Source: Carettochelys insculpta (lineage: Eukaryota > Chordata > Testudines > Carettochelyidae). From it: a stretch of DNA of 64,000 nucleotides. The notes beneath the pieces were generated by a model. That model saw only the letters and a list, made by a program, of their open reading frames with translations, had not been told where the DNA came from and ran no database searches. The translations under genes were made by a program, and so were the position numbers. The stretch covers positions 46,742,001 through 46,806,000 of the forward strand of contig NC_134147.1 in the NCBI RefSeq assembly GCF_033958435.1, read 5' to 3'. Below, piece after piece: positions 58,030 through 64,000 of this stretch (the first letter of the stretch is position 1; each line of letters opens with the position of its first letter).

Positions 58030-58900
58030 CTGCACTTATAATTTATACTTATGTGAATGGAGAAAATACAGAAGGTATACAGGAATACCATTCCTGATGT
58101 TACCACAGCAAATCTGGTGGCTGACCTATATAATTTTTTTCTCACCCACAATTATTTCCAATTTGGGTACAATTTATACCTCCAGATTAGAGGCAGTGCT
58201 ATGGGCACCTGTGCGGCTCCAAAGTATGCCAACATTTTTATGACCAACTTAGAATAATGATTCCTTATCTCTCATCCCCTGTTGCCCCTCCTTTACTTAC
58301 GCTACATCAATGACATCTTTATCATTTGGACCCATGGTAAAGAGACTCTGAAAGAATTCTACAGCTATTTTAACAGCCTTCATTCTACCATCAATCTCAA
58401 CCTTGACTGTTCCACATGAGAAATACATTTTCTGGATACCACAGTACAAACCACTGATGACTACATCGACACCACTCTCTACCGGAAACCCACTGTCTGC
58501 TACGCTTACCTACATACCTCCAGCTTCCATACAGCTCATACCACATGATGCATCATTTATAGTCAAGTCCTGCTCTGCTCTGCTCTGCTCCTACTGTCAG
58601 ATGGAAAACTTCAAGACCTCTACCAAGCATTTATAAAAGTTAATTACCCACTGGGAGAAGTAAAAAATCAGATTGGGAGAGCCAGATGAATACCCAGAAA
58701 CCAGCTAGTTCAAGATAAGCCCAAAAAGATCAATAACAGAATATCACTTGTCATCACCTATAGCCCCCAACTCAAGCTCCTAAAATACATCATTAAAAAC
58801 CTACAGCCTATTGTGGCTCAAGATGCTACACTCCAGAAGGCTCTAGATGACAAGCCATTTTGCATCACAGTGCTTAAACATCCATGATACCAAATTAGGC
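58030..58900 (+). pseudogene. Penelope-like element reverse transcriptase relic
   Basis: One frame from 58057 to about 58560, broken only by stops, reads NLVADLYNFFLTHNYFQFG, then QIRGSAMGTCAAPKYANIFM, RYINDIFIIWTHGKETLKEF and FLDTTVQTTDDYIDTTLYRK: the order of Penelope-like reverse transcriptase motifs. The catalytic YIDD box is YIND (58303-58314). Adjacent stops at 58255-58260 (TAA TGA) could each come from a C-to-T change. The C-terminal part continues in another frame (DGKLQDLYQAFIKVNYPL, NRISLVITYSPQLKLLKYII) to about 58880. No GIY-YIG endonuclease follows. Confidence 0.85.
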
Positions 58901-60012
58901 ACCCCTTCCTTTGGAATTTCTGGAGTACTCAGGTCTGATTGGTGAAATTAATATAGGGTCTGTCTTTTTGACCACACACCTATGCACGAGGTATGATGCT
59001 AGTCCCCCCTGGCAGATTCTGAGTGGAGGTCAGAAAGCACCACAAAATGACATTATATGGCGTTTGGCCATACCTTTTGAATCACTGGGGTGATGACCAT
59101 GAGACCTTCCTGGCAGTAACCACGTGTGGGGGTTTGAGAACAGAATAAAATGGGAATTTGATACAAACATATAGATATTCATCAATGCATACTAATTTCG
59201 CCTTATGTTTTCCATTAACAGGGAAATAGGGGAGACGAAAATTAAAAATAAGAAAAATACTTTTGCAAAAACTCCTTCTTGCAGACTTCTCTGCAGGTCA
59301 CTTACGGTTACTGCTAAAGTGGACAGATAAAAAAATAATAGGCCTATGTTTTGCCTATATTGACTAGACTGCAATTTATGAATAAGATTTATGGGATTAA
59401 TAAGAATCTAAAGGCATAAACTTTAATTAAATTGATATACTCTATAAGTTAGCAGGCTGCACCATATTCATCCTCTTCCGGCATTGACAGGATAGCATAT
59501 GTCAGTCAAGGTTTTATCAGATATTCATTTTATACTGTATTTGATTGAAAGAGAACAATCCTAAAGTGAGCCCCTGGAGGATAAAAGAGATGACTTAATA
59601 GGAACTATTGATTGCTAATTTTTCAAGTATCGAGGGTCTATATAATATCGCTGTGAATGACTCTGCCAGTGCTACTTCCTGCACTTCTCCCAAGAGTCTG
59701 TTTCACAATATGATAGACTTTATTATTACCAATGTGTTACCTGATATTAAGGCCTTGTTCCTACAAATCACTGGAAATTGAGGTTTGTTGTGGGTTAGTG
59801 AATGGGGTTCATGTAGGTAGAGTGCTCAACACTGAGTAGTAGTAAGTCTCAAGCCTATTTTGTATCTGCTTTCTAACTCTCAAACACATATTAAAAAAAA
59901 AGTGTAGGTTATGCACAAAACAGGAATGTCTAAGGTAAAAAGGGTTTGAATGCAATCCTTTGTGTGGAAATGTGGTGCATATCAGCCTGCATTCAGGTCT
60001 GGACGTAAGAGT
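58901..60012. other. Unassigned 1.1 kb
   Basis: No recognisable feature beyond the Penelope-like relic. Confidence 0.5.
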
Positions 60013-61290
60013 GATCATAATGGATTAGACCAAAGGTCCATCCAGCTCAGTATCCTGTATTTCAATAGTGGCCAGTATCTGATGGTTCAGAGTGAATGAA
60101 TAGAACAGGGCAAATTAACGAGTGATCCATCTCCTGTTATCCAGTTCTAGCTTTTGGCAATCAGATGTTCAGGGACATGCATAGCATTGGTTTGGATCCC
60201 TGACCATCTTGGCTAATTGCCATTTGTGGTCCTATTCTTCATGAATATACCTAACTCTACTTTCAATCCACTTATACTTTTGGCCTTCACAACATCCCCT
60301 GACAATGAGGTCTAGAAGTTGACTGTGTTGTGTGAAGAAGGCCTTCACTCTGTTTTAAGCATGCTGCTTGTTAATTTTATTGAGTGACATCTGGTTCTCA
60401 TGAGATATGAAAGGCTAAATAGCTTTTCCTTATTAACTTTCTCCACACCATTTGTGATTTTATAGACTTCTATTATGCTCTTCCTTTGTTGTTTCTTTTC
60501 CAAATTGAAGAGTGTGTTTTTAATCTCTCTTCATATGGAAACTGCTCCATATTCTTTTCATTTTGGTTGATCTTCTCTGTACTTTTTCCAGTTCTAACAT
60601 ATTTTCTGAAATGGAGTGACCTGAACTACATGCAGTGTTCAATACGTAGTATGTGTAGGGGCATTATAATACTTTGTCTTATTATTTTTTCTAAGGGTTC
60701 CTAATATTTTGTTAATTTTTTATTCTTGCTGCAAATTGAACAGATGTTTTCAAATAACTGACCAGGATGATTCCAGATTTTCACTCTTGAGTGTTAACAG
60801 CTAATTTATGCATCTGACAAAGTGGATCTTTGCCCATGAAAGCTTATGCTCCAATATATATATCTGATAGTCTATAAAGTGCCACAAGAGTTATCTTTGT
60901 TTTAGCAGCCAGTTTAGACCTCATCATTTCATATGCATAGTTGGTATTATGTTTTCCCACATATATTATTTTGCTTTTATCAACTATGAATTTCATCTGC
61001 TGTTTTGTTGCCCAGTCACTCACTTTTGTGAAATCCCTTGGTAAGTTTTTACAGTCAGCTTTAGACTTTGGTATCTTGAGTAATTTTTTATCATTTTAAA
61101 CTTTACCACCTCACTATTTACCTCTTCTTCCAGATTATTTATGAATACATTGAATGGCATTGATACCAGTATAGATTCCTGGGGACTCTACTTTTTGCTT
61201 CTCTCTACTGTGAAGAGTGACCATTGATTCCAATTCTTTTCCAGTTTATTCCCAAGGACATTCACATATGTGTTCCTACAGGATTTATTT
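60013..61290 (-). mobile_element. CR1 LINE copy, minus strand
   Basis: It runs from the 3' end at 60013 (ATAATGGATTAGACCAAAGG) through the 3' region (CTGTTATCCAGTTCTAGCTT) into reverse transcriptase coding: CATCTGCTGTTTTGTTGCCC at 60996 and the fingers/palm region near 61140-61190 (ATTTATGAATACATTGAATG). A Penelope-like unit interrupts it at about 60809-60906. Strongly mutated. Confidence 0.85.
60809..60906 (+). mobile_element. Short Penelope-like unit inside CR1, 3' truncated
   Basis: It starts TGCATCTGACAAAGTGGATC, contains CCCATGAAAGCTTATGCTCC and ATAGTCTATAAAGTGCCACA, and stops before the usual ACACGGCTACCCC end. The CR1 context is duplicated as AGCTAATTTA and AGCCAGTTTA, a degenerate 10 bp target duplication. 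Confidence 0.65.
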
Positions 61291-62004
61291 TAGTACTGTG
61301 ATTGTTCCCACTCTATCTTCCACTCATGTTGTATATGAAACTACTAACAGAGATTGAGAGAGCTTTTGGACCATGTTGCCCCTAGTATGAGGTTGATACC
61401 ACTGTCTCCTCCTTATCAGAGCTAGAGTCTACAGTCCCATTACTCTCTCTGAGTCTGAGAGAACGACCTTGATGAAAATACAGATTTTGATTCAATCTGT
61501 ATAACAGGAAAGTAATAGCAGTTAGCAATGCGAAAACATCTGGATGATGATGAAAATTATGCCTGTACCATCTAGTGAGGTTCTAAACCCAGCTTCTGTC
61601 AGACAGCTTCAGATCCAAGAGACTCTGTTGCACCCATCAATAATTCTGTATCCCCAAATAGTACTGGTGGCCCATACTGCCATTTACAATTTCAAGGTGA
61701 CTGTAGTTATACCTTTCTCATACATTCCTCACAACCATTACTATATGACTGACTTACCCCAAATCTTGACCACTGCAGTGAGATTGGTTTAGGAGTACTT
61801 TGTGGTCCTGCTCATACTGAAATCTGAATCATGATTCTAGAGTAGCATGGTGTAATGGGAATGTACAATAACTGTGCTAAAATCTCTAACTTCCAACTCA
61901 CTTCTGGGTGCAACTCAAGGTGTTGGTTTGTTGTGTGCTAAATAGTCTGGATCTTGGTTGTTTAAGAGGCAGTCTCTCCCCTATTGCCCTATTAGCCAAA
62001 ACCA
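61291..62004. other. Unassigned sequence
   Basis: No recognisable feature. Confidence 0.5.
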
Positions 62005-62219
62005 AATGGGAAGAAGGGGCCTTTGAAATCAGGAGGTGGTTTTGAAAGGCCCCGGGCTACAGGTGTGGCATGCATTTTGAAAGCGGCACTTTCAAAGCAC
62101 GTGCACCTGCAATTAGGCTAATGAGGCACAGCATATTCATGGTAATACCTCATTAGCATCTGCCAAAGTGCCTCATTACCATAGCCCCTCTGAAAGGAGG
62201 GGCTAGTGTGGCCACAGCC
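62005..62219. mobile_element. Right half of a palindromic MITE
   Basis: It matches the right half of the MITE at 8456-8851: GAAAGGCCCCGGGCTACAGG, GGCATGCATTTTGAAAGCGG, CTAATGAGGCACAGCATATT and TGCCTCATTACCATAGCCCC, ending TAGTGTGGCCACAGCC. The left half is missing. Confidence 0.65.
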
Positions 62220-62974
62220 TTTCTGTAATTGTTGAAAAAGAAGTATTCAAAAAACAAAAACCAATAAAACTTTTAGTAAGGCTTGTTTACCACCAGCATT
62301 TTCCTAGCCCTTTCTGTACTTTGCTACTTTCCATGTGTTAAAATGAGATTAGAGATCCTAAATGACTATGTTCTTAGCAGCTAATCAGCATACAAAAGCA
62401 GTCAGATGTTACTAAGAGCTTTGTCTCATGCAGCTCTCTTCAATTAGGGGAATCCCAGTTTAGTGCTGAGAAAAAGTTAGTTTTCCATGCAACAGAAGGT
62501 GGGTTATTTATTTGAAAGAATAGATATTCAAGTTGCAAAATGTATGCAATCCCATATTCTGCTGCCATAATGTTAAGGAAAATATTGGGATTTGATGACA
62601 TAAAACAAAGAAAGGTACTTGTTTAGAATTCTAGTGACTGAAGCATAGAAATGTTTTTCATGACTGATTGCAAACACAAATTTCAACTGTAGAAATGTGG
62701 CTGCCCTGAATAAAAACATAAAGGAAAATGAATGATTCACTGCCTTTATTAGATGAACACTTGAAAGGAAAGGTGAGGCAAATGGAAGAAATAATTCTTA
62801 AAAAATAAAATAAAATTGATCTAAGTGCCATATAATCAAGTTGTACTCCTACAGAAACTCATAACTTTTATTGTTTCAATTTTCTTTATTTCAGTTTATT
62901 TGACTAGTTCAGTTCAATGACTAACTCACGGTTAAGAAACTGGGCATTGAAAAAGTGGGATAACTTATTTTCTT
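62220..62974. other. Unassigned AT-rich sequence
   Basis: No recognisable feature. Confidence 0.5.
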
Positions 62975-63345
62975 CATGAGAATGGCCATACTGGGTGAAA
63001 CCAAAGGTTCATCTAACCCAATATCCTGTCTGCCAAGAGTGACAAATGCGAGGTGCCCCAGAGGGAATGAACAGAACAGGGCAATAATCAAGTGATCTCT
63101 CCCTTGTCACCCATTCCCAGCTACTGGCAAACAAGGGCTAAGTACACCCTTCCTGTCCATTCTGGCTAATTGCCATTGATGGACATATCCTCCATGAATT
63201 CATCTAGTTCTCTTTTGAGCCCTTTTATAGTCTTGGCCTTCATAACATCCACTGGCAAGGAGCTCCACAGACTTACTGTGTTTTGTGTGAAGAAATACTT
63301 CCTTTTGTTTGTTTACTCCTCTGTCTCTGAATAAAAACTTGTTGT
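62975..63345 (-). mobile_element. CR1 3' region, minus strand
   Basis: ATGGCCATACTGGGTGAAAC, then GAGGTGCCCCAGAGGGAATG and AGGAGCTCCACAGACTTACT, then TGAAGAAATACTTCCTTTTG: the CR1 3' untranslated region and the end of coding, 5' truncated. Less diverged than the copies at 52365 and 60013. Confidence 0.88.
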
Positions 63346-63387
63346 GAAAGAATCAGGACATGGTGCCTGGAGGAGTAAGTTCATATC

Positions 63388-63436
63388 ATATCTCATAGAA
63401 CTGGAAGGGAGTTCGAGAGGTCATAGAGTCCCATAC
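63388..63436 (-). mobile_element. CR1 3' tail fragment of another family
   Basis: TATCTCATAGAACTGGAAGG and TTCGAGAGGTCATAGAGTCC match the 3' tail of the young CR1 family at 50963. Only about 50 bp remain. Confidence 0.6.
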
Positions 63437-63506
63437 TGTCACCCTAAAGAGTACAAAGTTAATTTATAAGTCACAGTAATTAAGACACCCTTCACCACAG
63501 GTGGGA

Positions 63507-63692
63507 TGGGAAAAGATAGCTCACTGGTTAGAGCATTGGCCTTGTAAAGCCGGAGTTGTGAGCTCAGCCCTTGAGGGGGCCTTTCAAGGGTCTGGGTTAG
63601 GTTTGGGGATAAAAAAACAGCCAGGGATGGTGATAGGTCCTGCTGAGTGCAGTGGACTGGATTTGATGACCTGCAGTGCCTTTCAGCTCTGT
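63507..63692 (+). mobile_element. tRNA-derived turtle SINE, nearly complete
   Basis: The tRNA-like head has AAGATAGCTCACTGGTTAGA (A-box region) and GAGTTGTGAGCTCAGCCCTT (B-box region). Then come GAGGGGGCCTTTCAAGGGTC, a short A run (AAAAAAACAG) and the CR1-like tail GGACTGGATTTGATGACCTG. It is the same family as the copies at 6934-7246 and diagnostic of cryptodiran turtles. Confidence 0.85.
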
Positions 63693-64000
63693 GAGGGTTG
63701 GGACCCTGTTTTAATGGGGTCACCAGGAATGGCATAAGACTTGCCAGAGGACAAAGCTTTGTAACACTGCATGGGGCTCACAGCAGAAGCCCAAGGACAC
63801 AGTGAGCTGGGCAACACATATCGGGTTACAGGCCCTCTGACCAAAGCTGAAACCTTTGGACTTCAGCTTTGCTCCATCATGCCTGGAGGACTGGGGCTTG
63901 AGCAGGGTCAGGGTTTAGTACCCCCTCCTAGGAATAGGTAAGACATTTTGTTCTCAGAAGGGAGTCATAGTGAAATTTCAGAGCTGCTGATCTTGAGAAA
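63693..64000. other. Unassigned terminal sequence
   Basis: Moderately GC-rich (GACTGGGGCTTGAGCAGGGT) and possibly an old retroelement, but cut by the window end. Confidence 0.4.

Overview
The window looks like nuclear DNA of a cryptodiran turtle, and all of it appears to be non-coding intergenic or intronic sequence. Evidence for the host: many CR1 LINE copies of several ages, tRNA-derived SINEs with a CR1-like tail (the tortoise Pol III SINE type), DIRS-like and Penelope-like retroelements, and many palindromic PIF/Harbinger-type MITEs. The species cannot be fixed from the sequence. I see no convincing host exon, tRNA, rRNA, CRISPR array or prokaryotic feature. Every long protein match is a decayed transposon protein. 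Adding up the element lengths below, about 40-45% of the window is recognisable repeat; the rest is AT-rich sequence I cannot assign.

Layout. 1-9.7 kb: a candidate solo LTR, two long minus-strand CR1 copies (one carrying a hAT element and a short Penelope-like unit), a Tigger-like element with two SINE heads inside it, a CR1 endonuclease relic, a fold-back Penelope-like unit with a hammerhead-like core, and two Harbinger MITEs. 9.7-21.4 kb: mostly unassigned, with two palindromic MITEs, a CR1 tail, a solo LTR with a TATA box, and a Penelope-like unit just beyond that LTR. 21.5-26.9 kb: the centrepiece, a 4.54 kb Harbinger transposon with TTA target duplications and both expected genes (a Myb/SANT-like gene on plus and a DDE transposase on minus, tail to tail). 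Both genes are broken. A 427 bp LTR-like insert sits in the Myb-gene intron, and a 711 bp deletion derivative lies 174 bp beyond the element's end. 28-43 kb: more MITEs, a 2 kb CR1, two hAT-type elements, a CR1 split by a MITE, and an old non-LTR relic. 44.1-46.3 kb: a DIRS-like retrotransposon whose recombinase reading frame is split by a MITE. 46-64 kb: CR1 fragments, a 306 bp hAT element with exact 8 bp duplications, an unidentified GC-rich block with tandem repeats and acidic/proline-rich reading frames, a Penelope-like reverse transcriptase relic, and a SINE.

How the parts relate. The Harbinger transposase would bind the terminal repeats of its own element and of the 711 bp derivatives. 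Several palindromic MITE families share the same opening terminal motif (GGCTATGTCTACACT-like), so a related transposase could have moved them. CR1 reverse transcriptase is the probable driver of the SINEs, and Penelope-like reverse transcriptase of the ~125 bp hammerhead-bearing units. Nesting gives relative ages: CR1 and DIRS copies are older than the MITEs, hAT elements and Penelope-like units inside them.
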